50,168 nucleotides of DNA from an uncultured Saprospiraceae bacterium (GCA_938015805.1 CALLXF010000074.1:1-50168), one strand, 5' to 3'; positions 35,309-44,860 are shown, counted from the first letter of the stretch. A program made the numbers and translations. The notes: a model not told the origin generated them from the letters alone.

Positions 35309-36409
35309 TTGTCATTGGCAACTCAAAATTCTTTTTCGAAAGAAGAACAAAAAGTACTCGATTCGGTAAAACTAAGTAGAATCATTTTACCTGTCCTTAT
35401 CGGATTAGGTGTCGTTATATACCTTATATGGAAACAGTGGGATCCTGAAGTTGTAGCTCAGATCGACTGGTCTAGATACACTGCTTTTTGGTTAGGAATG
35501 GCAGTATTTTTATATGTCATTAGGCACTTATTTTATGCATGGAGACTAAGAGTATTATCTGATAAAATTTTTAGTTGGTGGAAAAGTACCGAACTGGTTT
35601 TTATATGGGAATTCTCCTCTGCAGTGTCGCCTACGAGTATCGGTGGAGCAGGAGTAGCATTATTTTTTCTCGCTCAAGAAGAACTATCAGCTGCTAAAAC
35701 AGTAGCCATAGTGGTCTATACCATGATTATAGATACTATCTATTTCTTGGTCACCTTGCCATTATTATATTTTATAATCGGTCCGATCGTTCTTAGACCA
35801 GATGCTCAGACCTTTTCTGATTTAGAGGCTTTTGGGGTTGGATTCTGGTCTGTCATTATTTTTATGACCTGTTATGGAACGCTATTTTTCTATGGTGTTT
35901 TTGTTAAACCAAAATGGCTAAGCAACTTACTACACTGGTTTTCTAATCGTAAAATACTGAGACGTTTTAAAGATAATCTCCAAAAAACAGCTGATGATGT
36001 AATCATCTCCTCTAAAGAACTATCCACAAAACCTAAGTCCTATCATGCTCAAGTTCTAGCTAGTTCCACAGGAGCTTGGGTAACTAGATTTCTAGCCATA
36101 AACTGTATCATTATTGCTCTGATAAAGGGCGTACCTATGGATTTCTGGAATCAGTTTACTCTATTTGGAAGAGGCCAGGCAATGCATTCCTTAGTACAAT
36201 TTAGTCCTACTCCAGGTGGTGCAGGTCTTACAGAATATCTTTTTGAAGGATTCTACAGTGATTACATTCCTGTAGGATTAGCCATCATCGTGGCACTTGG
36301 ATGGAGACTTATTACCTACTACACGTACCTGGTAGCCGGTGCTATTATTATTCCTAACTGGTTAAGAAAAATCGTGAATAAAAAGAGATTAAAAAAGAAG
36401 ACTATCTAA
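35309..36409 (+). CDS. Flippase-like integral membrane protein (LPG synthase transmembrane/UPF0104 type)
   Basis: A 366-residue membrane protein with about seven or eight hydrophobic helices and the conserved blocks FSSAVSPTSIGGAGVALFFL and VQFSPTPGGAGLTEYLF. These belong to the lysylphosphatidylglycerol-synthetase transmembrane domain (YbhN/AglD family), which handles lipids or lipid-linked sugars. The soluble transferase domain of MprF is missing, so this is the stand-alone membrane module. The start is TTG at 35309 by best fit. The end overlaps the convergent TMEM220 gene by four bases. It follows rmlA, so a lipid-linked sugar role is conceivable but unproven. Confidence 0.85.
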   Translation: MSLATQNSFSKEEQKVLDSVKLSRIILPVLIGLGVVIYLIWKQWDPEVVAQIDWSRYTAFWLGMAVFLYVIRHLFYAWRLRVLSDKIFSWWKSTELVFIWEFSSAVSPTSIGGAGVALFFLAQEELSAAKTVAIVVYTMIIDTIYFLVTLPLLYFIIGPIVLRPDAQTFSDLEAFGVGFWSVIIFMTCYGTLFFYGVFVKPKWLSNLLHWFSNRKILRRFKDNLQKTADDVIISSKELSTKPKSYHAQVLASSTGAWVTRFLAINCIIIALIKGVPMDFWNQFTLFGRGQAMHSLVQFSPTPGGAGLTEYLFEGFYSDYIPVGLAIIVALGWRLITYYTYLVAGAIIIPNWLRKIVNKKRLKKKTI

Positions 36410-36777
36410 TCGGTGCTCCTAAGCATACGATAATAAACCAGAGACAAAATAATAATTACCAGCCCAAAAAATTCTCTCATAAATTCTACTATAGGTTTTT
36501 CTGCTTGCATAGATTCTACTATAGAAGGAAAACCTGAACTGATCCACTTTACTAAATCAGGAACATAAAGTAAGGTTGTAAAAATAAATATGATTAACAA
36601 CATTTTACCTGCCTTAGCATAATATCGATCTGCTAATAAAAGCCCAAATAATAGGCAAGGCATAATATAAGCAATGATCCATTTCCATCCATCGGGATCA
36701 TTATACTGCATAGCTGCAAAAGCCAAAAATACTAAGGCTAAAAATCCAGCAATCCACTTGATCTTACTAGTAATCAT
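36406..36777 (-). CDS. TMEM220 family membrane protein
   Basis: A 123-residue inner-membrane protein with four hydrophobic segments and the family mark AMQYNDPDGWKWIIAY (about residues 22-37) plus a terminal EFMREFFGLVII. TMEM220-like proteins occur in bacteria and animals, with no known role. It starts 3 bases after the flavin reductase gene in the same direction, so they are co-transcribed, and its last four bases overlap the convergent flippase-like gene. Confidence 0.85.
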   Translation of the reverse strand: MITSKIKWIAGFLALVFLAFAAMQYNDPDGWKWIIAYIMPCLLFGLLLADRYYAKAGKMLLIIFIFTTLLYVPDLVKWISSGFPSIVESMQAEKPIVEFMREFFGLVIIILSLVYYRMLRSTD

Positions 36778-36780
36778 TTT

Positions 36781-37617
36781 TTATTTTAAGAGTATCGCTA
36801 GAGCTTTTTCCTTATATCCATCCGATATAAAATCTTTTGCAATTAACTCCGGATCGCCATTTAATTCTATAGCATCTATCTCTTCTTTAGAAGGTAATGC
36901 ATTTACAGAAGCTAAGGTGGCTATGTCAGCTGCAGATAAGATTTCACTCGTTTTTATTTTTTCTGGAAGAGCATCATAACCAATGACCAATGGAGTAACG
37001 GTTTGCACTATTGGATAAACATTTTCTCCACTAGCTCTTACATAAAAAGATCGACCCATCCGCCCCATTAAATCTATTTTATGAGGATCTATACGATTAT
37101 TATCATCTATTACATCTTCGTTTATATGCATCATCACTACCTCACATATAATAAGATGTCCTGCTCCACCACCCGTCCCTAGTGTAATAATATCTTTTAC
37201 TTTACATTCCATATTTACTGGAGATTCTTTGACCCTCGGCGGTGTTACTAACTCAGAATTCATAGGGGTTAGACCCGCTTTAGAAAATTCGGATGTGCCT
37301 GCTGGAAATTCGACAGAAGTCAATGTCATATTTTTAACTATACTATGACTTACTACATTGATCACTGCTTCTTTAGTTGATATCACATTTGCAAGTGTAT
37401 CCTTAGTGGTGTTATCTCTAACACGCCTATTACTGGAGAATACGAGCAACGGTGGATTAGAACTAAAGGCATTAAAAAAACTATAGGGAGCAAGATTATG
37501 ATTTCCATCCTTATCCACTGTAGATACGAATGCGATGGGTCTAGGTGATACAGAGCCTAGCAAAAACTGATGCATATCACGAGTAGCCGTTTCCTTAGGA
37601 TCTATTCTTCTTTTCAT
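36781..37617 (-). CDS. Flavin reductase family (FMN-binding) protein
   Basis: A 278-residue flavin-reductase-like protein with the split-barrel FMN site: LLGSVSPRPIAFVSTVD (about residues 18-34), NLAPYSFFNAFSSNPPLLVFSS, and the later HLIICEVVMMHINE. It resembles the larger Bacteroidota flavin reductases with a C-terminal extension (about 200-278). It probably binds FMN and acts as an oxidoreductase or as a partner of a monooxygenase; no partner is adjacent. It is divergent from the thioredoxin gene by 110 bases and couples with the TMEM220 gene. Confidence 0.88.
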   Translation of the reverse strand: MKRRIDPKETATRDMHQFLLGSVSPRPIAFVSTVDKDGNHNLAPYSFFNAFSSNPPLLVFSSNRRVRDNTTKDTLANVISTKEAVINVVSHSIVKNMTLTSVEFPAGTSEFSKAGLTPMNSELVTPPRVKESPVNMECKVKDIITLGTGGGAGHLIICEVVMMHINEDVIDDNNRIDPHKIDLMGRMGRSFYVRASGENVYPIVQTVTPLVIGYDALPEKIKTSEILSAADIATLASVNALPSKEEIDAIELNGDPELIAKDFISDGYKEKALAILLK

Positions 37618-37727
37618 TTCTTATGTCTTTTGTACAACAATTTAAAGTACGCTTTTATAAATATTATAGACCTTTAGGGTGTTAATAGAATAAGAGTAAT
37701 TTAAATCTCCATCTGATCTATATCATT

Positions 37728-38249
37728 ATGTCAAAAGTATTAAATGTTTTAGTCGTTGTCGTTGTATTAGCCCTTATAGGTTATAAGTTTTTATGGCCTA
37801 AGGCTGTTACTGTAGGAGAGTACGCTCCAGTGATCGAACGAAAACTAGTAGATGGTACTGATTTTAAATTGGAAGATTTTAAAGGAGATTATGTACTTAT
37901 AGATTTTTGGGGGTCATGGTGTCCTCCTTGCCGTAAGGCCAATAAAGAGCTCGTGCCTTTTTATAAAAAGTGGGAAGGAAAAAAATTTAAAGATGGTAAT
38001 CAGTTACAAATTCTAAGTATTGCAATAGAAAAACAAAGAGCTCGTGCCTTAAAGGCCATTGAAAAAGATAATCTCTATTGGGATCATCATATTATAGAAC
38101 AAAGTCGTTTTCTACTCCAAAATCCATTGGCTTTAGCCTATAAAGTATCCGACGTTCCAGCTACTTTTCTAATAAATCCTGATGGACAGATTATGGGGAA
38201 AAATCTAAGTTTTGAGGAAATAGATCAGATTCTTACTAAAAGACTTTAA
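37728..38249 (+). CDS. TlpA-like thioredoxin, membrane anchored
   Basis: A 173-residue protein with an N-terminal membrane anchor (residues about 5-23) and a TlpA/ResA-like thioredoxin fold. The redox site is DFWGSWCPPCRKAN (Cys65 and Cys68), and the cis-proline block is SDVPATFLINPDGQI. It faces the periplasm and probably reduces disulfides or supports cytochrome c maturation; the exact client is unknown. The upstream 110 bases hold the divergent promoter space with the flavin reductase gene. Confidence 0.9.
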   Translation: MSKVLNVLVVVVVLALIGYKFLWPKAVTVGEYAPVIERKLVDGTDFKLEDFKGDYVLIDFWGSWCPPCRKANKELVPFYKKWEGKKFKDGNQLQILSIAIEKQRARALKAIEKDNLYWDHHIIEQSRFLLQNPLALAYKVSDVPATFLINPDGQIMGKNLSFEEIDQILTKRL

Positions 38250-38548
38250 TAAATTCTAGAATCCTATTTAGCTCTTGGCTAAAAGACTCCCATCTTCTAT
38301 TTCCAGAAATCGTACTTAAATAACTATTCTTAGTACATTTTTTAATCCAGTAATTTACACAAGACCTCTAGCATTTTATATTTTCATTTTAATATCTCTA
38401 TGCTGTCTATACCCTGATGGTGTATTATTTTTGCCATAATTGCATACTTATTTATCATTACCCATTAATTCTATGCCATTATGACCCATAAATAGGTTTG
38501 GCTCGACAATTGAACTCTCTGTATATGTTAGAAAAACTAAAGAATATC
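38250..38548. other. 299-base intergenic stretch before grpE
   Basis: No convincing coding frame or structured RNA is seen. TATTTTTG at 38426-38433 fits the Bacteroidota -7 element and lies about 115 bases before grpE. A CIRCE-type TTAGCACTC inverted repeat is absent, so HrcA control of grpE-dnaJ is not supported. Confidence 0.45.
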
Positions 38549-39109
38549 ATGTCTAAGAATAAGAACGAAGAGATTTCTACAGAAGAAGAAAAAGATGCTA
38601 AAGACTCAAAGAAAAAGTCTAAAAAAGGGAAGAAATTATCAAAAACGGCACAAATGGAATTAGAGTTAGACGAAGCTAGAATAGAGATAGCCGAACAAAA
38701 AGATAAATTTCTTAGGCTCTTTGCAGAGTTTGATAATTTTAAAAAGCGGAATGTAAAAGAACGTTTAGATTTAATGAAAACTGCTGCTCAGGATACCATG
38801 CAAGTTTTACTTCCTGTATTGGACGATTTTGATAGAGCTAAGCAAGCTGCAGAAGACGAAAATTCAACTGAGCCATTTAGCGAAGGAGTAATGCTCGTTT
38901 ATCAGAAGTTACATAACACACTAAAGCAAAAAGGTCTGGAGGAAATGGAATCTACAGGCGAAGTTTTTGACCCAGAATTACATCAGGCAATTACAGAAAT
39001 TCCTGCTCCTTCTGATGACATGAAGGGCAAAGTGATCGATACGATAGAAAAAGGATATTTACTCAAAGAAAAAATAATCCGACACGCCAAAGTGGTAGTT
39101 GGAAAATAA
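38549..39109 (+). CDS. grpE: Nucleotide exchange factor GrpE
   Basis: A 186-residue GrpE, the ADP-release factor of DnaK. A charged, Lys/Glu-rich first part (to about residue 45) is followed by a long coiled coil ([29 protein letters not shown]) and the beta-domain with [12 protein letters not shown] and [18 protein letters not shown] chose the ATG at 38549 ([10 protein letters not shown]). An ATG at 38525 and a TTG at 38498 are also in frame but unlikely. dnaJ follows after four bases, so the chaperone pair is one operon. dnaK is not in the window. Confidence 0.92.
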   Translation: MSKNKNEEISTEEEKDAKDSKKKSKKGKKLSKTAQMELELDEARIEIAEQKDKFLRLFAEFDNFKKRNVKERLDLMKTAAQDTMQVLLPVLDDFDRAKQAAEDENSTEPFSEGVMLVYQKLHNTLKQKGLEEMESTGEVFDPELHQAITEIPAPSDDMKGKVIDTIEKGYLLKEKIIRHAKVVVGK

Positions 39110-39113
39110 GCAG

Positions 39114-40271
39114 ATGGCAAAAAGAGATTATTACGAAGTATTAGGCGTTTCTAAATCAGCAGATGATAAAGAACTAAAAAAGGCTTATAGAAAAATTGCC
39201 ATGAAATATCATCCAGATAAAAATCCGGATAATAAAGAGGCAGAAGAAAAATTTAAGGAAGCCGCAGAAGCCTACGAGGTTCTTAGTGATGCTGATAAAA
39301 AAGCTCGTTATGATCGTTTTGGTCATGCAGGGATGGGACAAGGCGGAGGCTTTAGTGGCGGTAGTATGAACATGGATGATATATTCTCTCAATTCGGGGA
39401 TATTTTTGGAGATATGGGAGGTAGTCCTTTTGAAAGCTTTTTTGGAGGATCTCGAGGTGGAGGTAGAAGAGCCAGAGGACAAAAAGGAAGTAATCTAAGA
39501 ATAAAAGTATCTCTTACTCTAGAAGATGTAGATAATGGAGTTACTAAAAAAATAAAAGTTAAAAAGAATGTGTCTTGTGACACTTGTAAAGGGAGTGGAG
39601 CAAAGGATAGTAGTTCCGTAAAAACATGCGGCACTTGTGGTGGCGGTGGATACGTAAGACAAGTAAAAAACACCTTCTTGGGTCAGATGCAAACCACAGC
39701 AGCATGTCCGACTTGCAATGGTAGCGGCCAGCAGATTTCTGCACATTGTCCTAAGTGTAAAGGAGATGGTACTAATCTGGATAATGATACTATAGAAATA
39801 GAAATTCCAGCAGGTGTAGAGGATGGGATGCAACTATCGATGAGAGGAAAAGGTAATGCAGGAAAAAAAGGAGGGCCTAATGGAGATTTACTGATCAATA
39901 TAGAAGTAGCTAATCACAATCATTTTTCAAGAGATGGACAGAATATCGTCTACGACTTATTCCTAAATTTTGCAGATGCCGCTTTAGGAACCTCAGTAGA
40001 AGTTCCCACTCTTTCGGGAAAAGTAAAAATAAAAGTGCCGCCTGGAACGCAAGCCGGTAAAATATTTAGACTAAGAGGTAAAGGACTCCCTTCCGTTCAG
40101 GCCTACGGAAAAGGAGACCAACTAATCAACGTAAATATCTGGACTCCTAAAGAATTAAATAAAGAGGAGAAACAGATGATGGAACGTCTTAGAGACATGC
40201 CTAACTTTAAACCAGATCCTGGAACCTCTGAAAAAGGATTTTTTGAAAGAATGAAAGATTATTTTAATTAG
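39114..40271 (+). CDS. dnaJ: Chaperone DnaJ
   Basis: A 385-residue type I DnaJ co-chaperone. The J-domain (residues 2-68) has the HPD tripeptide in [11 protein letters not shown] Gly/Phe-rich linker (about 70-125) follows. The zinc domain (about 140-220) carries four CxxCxGxG-type repeats ([32 protein letters not shown]). The C-terminal substrate-binding domains have GEKIF-like [16 protein letters not shown]. The start ATG 39114 gives the usual [11 protein letters not shown]; the frame opens slightly earlier at 39099, which overlaps grpE and is not conserved. It is coupled with grpE. Confidence 0.96.
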   Translation: MAKRDYYEVLGVSKSADDKELKKAYRKIAMKYHPDKNPDNKEAEEKFKEAAEAYEVLSDADKKARYDRFGHAGMGQGGGFSGGSMNMDDIFSQFGDIFGDMGGSPFESFFGGSRGGGRRARGQKGSNLRIKVSLTLEDVDNGVTKKIKVKKNVSCDTCKGSGAKDSSSVKTCGTCGGGGYVRQVKNTFLGQMQTTAACPTCNGSGQQISAHCPKCKGDGTNLDNDTIEIEIPAGVEDGMQLSMRGKGNAGKKGGPNGDLLINIEVANHNHFSRDGQNIVYDLFLNFADAALGTSVEVPTLSGKVKIKVPPGTQAGKIFRLRGKGLPSVQAYGKGDQLINVNIWTPKELNKEEKQMMERLRDMPNFKPDPGTSEKGFFERMKDYFN

Positions 40272-40309
40272 TCCGTTTAGGACCTATTTATGACGTACTG
40301 AAGCTCTTT

Positions 40310-40768
40310 ATGAAATATCTACTTCCTTTTATTCTAATGATCACATTGTCCTCATGTAATGTGGACTTAGTATTTTCTGAGAAAGTAGAAATCCTAGACA
40401 GCAGCTGGACTTATGATAATCCAATTTCTTTTACATTTGACATTTCCGATACAATACAAACTTACGATATCGTTCTAAAAATAGAACACGATGTAGAATT
40501 CTCAAATCAAAACTTCTATACTCAGTTTACCACCACATACCCAAACGGCACAGAAATACAAGATGTCGTATCTATGGAACTGAGCAGTAAGTATGGACAA
40601 TGGCTCGGAGACTGTAATAGCGAGAATTGTGATATCGATATTTTACTAAAAGGACGGACCAGATTTAGGCAGCTTGGTAATCATACTATTTCTATAGCTC
40701 AGCATACTCGAAATGCTGTACTAGATGGAGTAAGATCATTAGAGTTTAATCTAATAAAGGTGGATTAG
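40310..40768 (+). CDS. gldH: Gliding motility lipoprotein GldH
   Basis: A 152-residue lipoprotein (lipobox ITLSSC, Cys16). The mature part fits GldH: SSWTYDNPISFTFDISDT, NFYTQFTTTYPNGTEIQD, and GQWLGDCNSENC with two cysteines that may form a disulfide. GldH is needed for gliding in Flavobacterium johnsoniae and is conserved even in some non-gliding Bacteroidota. Its molecular role is unclear. It stands 38 bases after dnaJ, possibly read through from it. No other gld genes are adjacent. Confidence 0.85.
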   Translation: MKYLLPFILMITLSSCNVDLVFSEKVEILDSSWTYDNPISFTFDISDTIQTYDIVLKIEHDVEFSNQNFYTQFTTTYPNGTEIQDVVSMELSSKYGQWLGDCNSENCDIDILLKGRTRFRQLGNHTISIAQHTRNAVLDGVRSLEFNLIKVD

Positions 40769-40894
40769 TCTCGTTTAATGCGGTGAAGGAAATAATATTT
40801 GTTTTTAATTAACCTAAAACATTAAAACGCTGACTGACAATTTATCAACTATCATTTTCCTTTCTTTGTAATTCCTTAAAACGTAAAAGTCTCA

Positions 40895-42220
40895 TTGACC
40901 TTAAACAAAGAAATATTTAAAATTGCTATTCCTAATATTATAGCAAATATTTCTATTCCATTACTCGGTATTGTGGATACAGCACTGATGGGTCGCATGG
41001 ATGATCCAGCATATATCGGTGCCATTGCTCTAGGTGGAATTATTTTTAATATTCTCTACTGGGGTCTAGGTTTTTTACGACCAGGAACTACAGGGCTCAC
41101 CGCTCAAGCGTACGGTAAAAACGATACTAGAGAATGCTATAGGATACTATACAGATCAGTGAGCATCGGAGTATTTTTCGGGATGGGTTTATTATTACTA
41201 TACAAGCCTATCGGTAGTCTGGCATTTACTGTTTTAAGTGGATCAGATAAAGTAGAGGCTCTTGCCTTACAATATTTTAGTATACGTATACTAGCGGCTC
41301 CTGCAGTGATATCGGTGATTGCACTTAGAGGTTGGTTCTTTGGGATGCAGGATGCTATATCTCCTATGATTCTGACAATCTCCGCAAATGTACTTAACAT
41401 ATTTGTTAGCTGGTATCTCGTTATGCATCAGGGGATGGGTGTAAAAGGAGTCGCTATAGGAACCATGACAGCACAGTGGATCACTTTCTTTATAGCAGTA
41501 TTTATTATAATTTATAAATACCGGAAGGATGTATTACAATATTTAGACAGAGCCATTTTTAAGGCCAAAGAAATGAAAAGATTTATATCCATAAACAGAG
41601 ATATGTTTATACGTAATATGGGTCTAATTCTGGTCTTCAGTTTTTTTACAAATCATTCCTCAAAACTAGGAGATGAGTATCTTGCTATTAGTCAGATGCT
41701 TTTACAGCTATTTTATTTTATGTCTTATGCAGTAGACGGTTTTGCATATGCGTCAGAGAGTCTAGTGGGTAAATATTTAGGATCATCTTCCATTCCTAAA
41801 GTAAAAACAGTAATTAAAAAATGCTTGTATCTCGGGCTTGGATTTGGGAGTCTTTTTATGATAGCTTATTTATTATTTGGGACTTTTATTCTCAGAGTTT
41901 TTACGGATGATATCTCCCTAATCTCCGCCGCCCAACCCTATTTTTTCTGGCTGGCTATGGTCGCCATTTCAGGAGCACTCGCATTTATATGGGATGGTGT
42001 TTTTAGTGGAGCTACAGCATCAGTAGAACTAAGAGATTCTATGTTGCTTTCCACAGTAGCCTTTTTTATTGCCTTTTATATTACGCAGATAAAATTTCCC
42101 CTCTTGGCCATATGGGTAGGTATGGTAGCTTTTATGCTAGTACGTTCTCTAGTGCAGATCTGGTATTATAAATATAAAATTCTTCCGCTTTGGTTATCTG
42201 AGTTTTCCAATAAGAGATAA
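40895..42220 (+). CDS. MATE family efflux transporter (DinF type)
   Basis: A 441-residue integral membrane protein with about 12 helices. The N terminus FKIAIPNIIANISIPLLGIVDTALMG is the MATE signature, and FLRPGTTGLTAQAYGKND and VDGFAYASESLVGKYLG are DinF-like. It exports organic compounds using a sodium or proton gradient; the substrate is not predictable. The start is TTG at 40895, set by the family start; the next in-frame ATG lies inside the first helices. It lies 126 bases after gldH. Confidence 0.9.
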   Translation: MTLNKEIFKIAIPNIIANISIPLLGIVDTALMGRMDDPAYIGAIALGGIIFNILYWGLGFLRPGTTGLTAQAYGKNDTRECYRILYRSVSIGVFFGMGLLLLYKPIGSLAFTVLSGSDKVEALALQYFSIRILAAPAVISVIALRGWFFGMQDAISPMILTISANVLNIFVSWYLVMHQGMGVKGVAIGTMTAQWITFFIAVFIIIYKYRKDVLQYLDRAIFKAKEMKRFISINRDMFIRNMGLILVFSFFTNHSSKLGDEYLAISQMLLQLFYFMSYAVDGFAYASESLVGKYLGSSSIPKVKTVIKKCLYLGLGFGSLFMIAYLLFGTFILRVFTDDISLISAAQPYFFWLAMVAISGALAFIWDGVFSGATASVELRDSMLLSTVAFFIAFYITQIKFPLLAIWVGMVAFMLVRSLVQIWYYKYKILPLWLSEFSNKR

Positions 42221-42264
42221 GCAGTTTTAATATTCGGCATAGTTTCTGTAATAATTATAGTGCT

Positions 42265-42606
42265 ATGAACATCGATCACATAAATAGAAGACATTTTACT
42301 AAAACCGATATGTATTATCGCGTTAGTTACGGAGTTTCTTCTAAACTAATTTCCTATAAACAAGGTATTTTTGAGATTGAGGTAGTCATAGGTTCTAAAT
42401 GGAAAAAAGAATACAATGCCACTGCTTACGAAATGGCAAGCTGTTGGAGAAATAAAAACCAAGAGCTATCTAAATCTGTGGGTTGCAAAGTATATATCAT
42501 CGATGCAAGAGCTTATCCTTTTAAAAAGCAACTTATGGGTATGGGTGTACAACCACTGTATGATGCAAAAAAAGGAATTATCTTCAGAAAGAAAATTCTT
42601 AATTAA
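42265..42606 (+). CDS. Small protein of unknown function
   Basis: A 113-residue basic, soluble protein without signal peptide or membrane helix. I do not recognise the family. It alternates strands and helices (VSYGVSSKLISYKQGIFEIEVVIG, then AYEMASCWRNKNQELSK and CKVYIIDARAYPFKKQLMG). An overlapping frame extends upstream of the next gene through this region, but this frame has an ATG, good length and its own stop, so it is the likely coding frame. It lies 44 bases after the MATE gene and 31 bases before the endonuclease gene. Confidence 0.6.
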   Translation: MNIDHINRRHFTKTDMYYRVSYGVSSKLISYKQGIFEIEVVIGSKWKKEYNATAYEMASCWRNKNQELSKSVGCKVYIIDARAYPFKKQLMGMGVQPLYDAKKGIIFRKKILN

Positions 42607-42617
42607 TCCTTTCCCCT

Positions 42618-42625
42618 TAGCTTTG
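42618..42625 (+). promoter_or_regulatory. Possible -7 promoter element before the endonuclease I gene
   Basis: TAGCTTTG (TAnnTTTG type) is 12 bases before the endonuclease ATG at 42638. A transcript from it would have a very short leader. No -33 box is evident. Confidence 0.2.
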
Positions 42626-42637
42626 TACCTTTATGAT

Positions 42638-43711
42638 ATGAAGCACATTTTTCTTTTCATATTTCTATGTATTTCTTCATTGGCTATAGCCCAATATGAT
42701 TATATCCCTGTATTTAAAGGGCAGCAAGGAGATATACTCTTATCCTCCATGGTCTCGGAATATAAACCCGTCGTAGTGCTTTCCTACAGTGATGCAAGGA
42801 ATGAATTATATACCTCTATTGATAATAATAATGGTGATGTATCCGGAATCTATACTGATCACACCGTTTTTTTACCTGCTAACGAAGCAAATCCTATTCA
42901 GTTTTTATTAATGAATAATTCTGTAGATGGAATAAATTGTGAGCATACTTATCCACAATCAAAAGGTGCTGGAAATGGTAATGCCCGTAGTGATATGCAT
43001 CACCTCTACCCTGCTCGAGCACAGGTAAATAGTAGTCGTGGAAGTAAGCCTTTCGGCGAAAATATAGACTCCGATACAGACACATGGTTTTACTTAAATC
43101 AATCTCAGTCATCCATCCCTAACGCTTCTACAAGAGATAACTTTAGCGAAAGCGATATACTTGCCTTTGAACCAAGGGAGTCTGTTAAAGGAAATATAGC
43201 TAGAGGAATGATGTATTTTTATACGATGTATAAAGCAGAAGCTGACAATGCAGATCCAGATTATTTTCCGAGTCAGATCGAAACACTTTGTGAGTGGCAT
43301 TTTACTGATCCTGTAGACCAAGCTGAGTGGGAACGAACCATGAAAATCGGAGCAATCCAAGGAAATAACCCTAACCCATATGTGCTAGACTGCTCTGTAG
43401 CCGCTAGAACTTTTTGCTCTCAAATCAGCGATGCATGTGCAGAATTAGTCCCTTCTAGCGAAATAGAATTTACACCTAGTTTTAAAATCTATCCTAATCC
43501 ATCAATTGATCAAATCAATATAGAAGTCGATCAAAAATCAAAAGTATCGTCTCTAAAAATGATCTCCATTTATGGCCAAGTTGTTTATCAGACATCCACT
43601 TTTAATAATTCCAAAATAACCATTGATCATAAATTACCTGCCGGAAATTATATCTGCCAGATTAATATCGATGGGGACATTTATAATAGTTTATTCGTTA
43701 TAGTTAAATAA
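42638..43711 (+). CDS. Secreted endonuclease I family protein with T9SS sorting domain
   Basis: A 357-residue secreted protein: signal peptide 1-18, likely cut before Gln19. The nuclease domain (about 20-265) has the His-Me finger residues in NCEHTYPQSKG (His103), DMHHLYPARAQVNSSRG (His121/His122, Asn131) and later a GNIARGMMYFYTMY block, as in extracellular ribonuclease/endonuclease I. The end is a T9SS C-terminal domain (IYPNPSIDQINIEV, MISIYGQVVYQTS, LPAGNYICQINI). The reading frame starts further upstream at 42416, but the signal peptide sets the ATG at 42638. It probably degrades external nucleic acid for nutrients. The FKBP gene follows by eight bases. Confidence 0.88.
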   Translation: MKHIFLFIFLCISSLAIAQYDYIPVFKGQQGDILLSSMVSEYKPVVVLSYSDARNELYTSIDNNNGDVSGIYTDHTVFLPANEANPIQFLLMNNSVDGINCEHTYPQSKGAGNGNARSDMHHLYPARAQVNSSRGSKPFGENIDSDTDTWFYLNQSQSSIPNASTRDNFSESDILAFEPRESVKGNIARGMMYFYTMYKAEADNADPDYFPSQIETLCEWHFTDPVDQAEWERTMKIGAIQGNNPNPYVLDCSVAARTFCSQISDACAELVPSSEIEFTPSFKIYPNPSIDQINIEVDQKSKVSSLKMISIYGQVVYQTSTFNNSKITIDHKLPAGNYICQINIDGDIYNSLFVIVK

Positions 43712-43719
43712 AAATAATT

Positions 43720-44166
43720 ATGAGATATCTTTTTTCCTTTATGATTTGTGCCGTTTTGTTTTCTGCTTGTTCAGATTGTTCTACACCTATAGCAGATGAT
43801 GAGAAGACCATAGAAGAATATCTATCCAGCACTAACTTGTCCGCAGAGAAAACTCCAGAAGGTGTATACTACAGTATATCAGTTCCTGGATCTGCAGAAA
43901 AACCTAATTCTAATAGTCAGGTTACGGTTGCGTATAGAGGATATCTATTAGACGGAACAGAGTTCGATGCCAGTGGAGATGATGATCTTGTTATCCAATT
44001 ATGGCAGGTGATCCAGGGATGGACTATCGGTATTCCACAGTTTGGAAGAGGAGGTTCAGGAACCCTGATTATTCCATCTGCTCTGGCTTATGACTGCGAC
44101 GCACGTACAGGTATTCCGGCAAATTCCATTTTGGTTTTTGATATTACGCTAGTTGATTTCCAGTAG
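43720..44166 (+). CDS. FKBP-type peptidyl-prolyl isomerase lipoprotein
   Basis: A 148-residue lipoprotein (lipobox VLFSAC, Cys17) with an FKBP domain (about 45-148): VTVAYRGYLLDGTEFDAS, VIQGWTIGIPQFGRGGSGTLIIPSALAY and the final PANSILVFDITLVDF. These show the core of an isomerase for Xaa-Pro bonds. Related membrane-anchored FKBPs include GldI of gliding Bacteroidota, so a folding role in the cell envelope is likely. Its end overlaps the convergent gene at 44144 by 23 bases. It starts eight bases after the endonuclease gene. Confidence 0.88.
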   Translation: MRYLFSFMICAVLFSACSDCSTPIADDEKTIEEYLSSTNLSAEKTPEGVYYSISVPGSAEKPNSNSQVTVAYRGYLLDGTEFDASGDDDLVIQLWQVIQGWTIGIPQFGRGGSGTLIIPSALAYDCDARTGIPANSILVFDITLVDFQ

Positions 44167-44860
44167 ATTTATTAAAATACCACGGCAGATATAGTAATAC
44201 GATTAGGATAAGACCGATTATATAAGTCACTCCAACGTACATCGGCCAAGGACCAAAAAAATCTAGTATCGACGCACTTACTGGCTTGCGGATCGTATAA
44301 AAATAATTACTTCCGGTAATCCAGTTAAAAGATGTTATTAAAACAAGATAGGCATTAGCCGTCCAAAATGCATTTTTTAGATCCTGGAAAGTTATTTTAA
44401 GACCATATACTTTAATAGCATAATACGGAATCACTAACAAGGATGAGTGTATCATCCAGTAAGTAAAATAATTAGACGATGGAAAAGCTCCATCTACATC
44501 CGGTGTAATATTCGCGTTAAGCGTACCTGCATAAATCATAAAATACATAATACCGAGTGCTTTTCTATTACGAGTATACATCACTATAGGTGCAGCGATA
44601 GCCAGTAATCGGCATAAATGCATAGGTAACTCTGTGGTATAATCAAACAGTCCTCTACCTACCATATGCTCGATCCTCAAAATAACGCCAAGTAAAGCAA
44701 TACTCGCATAGGCAGTTCCTAAAATAGTCTTCCCTTTCTGTGATAAATGACCAGCAGCTAGGGTACAAACGATACCTAATAAGACTAAAAAAAGTATCGG
44801 TAAAAAATGAGCTGGAGAAAAAATTTTAAATTCGCCACTGAGGTAAAACAGTAAGATCAT
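44144..44860 (-). CDS. YwaF/TIGR02206 family membrane protein
   Basis: A 238-residue inner-membrane protein with about seven helices. Family marks are TTELPMHLCRLLAIAAPI (about residues 76-93), TLNANITPDVDGAFPSSNYF and HSSLLVIPYYA. The function is unknown. Its 3' end overlaps the FKBP gene by 23 bases on the other strand. The promoter should lie in the 44861-44951 interval shared with the S46 peptidase gene. Confidence 0.85.
   Translation of the reverse strand: MILLFYLSGEFKIFSPAHFLPILFLVLLGIVCTLAAGHLSQKGKTILGTAYASIALLGVILRIEHMVGRGLFDYTTELPMHLCRLLAIAAPIVMYTRNRKALGIMYFMIYAGTLNANITPDVDGAFPSSNYFTYWMIHSSLLVIPYYAIKVYGLKITFQDLKNAFWTANAYLVLITSFNWITGSNYFYTIRKPVSASILDFFGPWPMYVGVTYIIGLILIVLLYLPWYFNKSTGNQLA

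Noticed and set aside
38250-38548. CIRCE/HrcA element before grpE-dnaJ
   Set aside because: No TTAGCACTC-type inverted repeat occurs in the interval, so this control is not supported.
39174-39898. Several antisense open frames inside dnaJ
   Set aside because: They lie entirely within the real dnaJ gene, overlap each other in different frames and have low-complexity products. They are shadows caused by the Gly-rich coding sequence.
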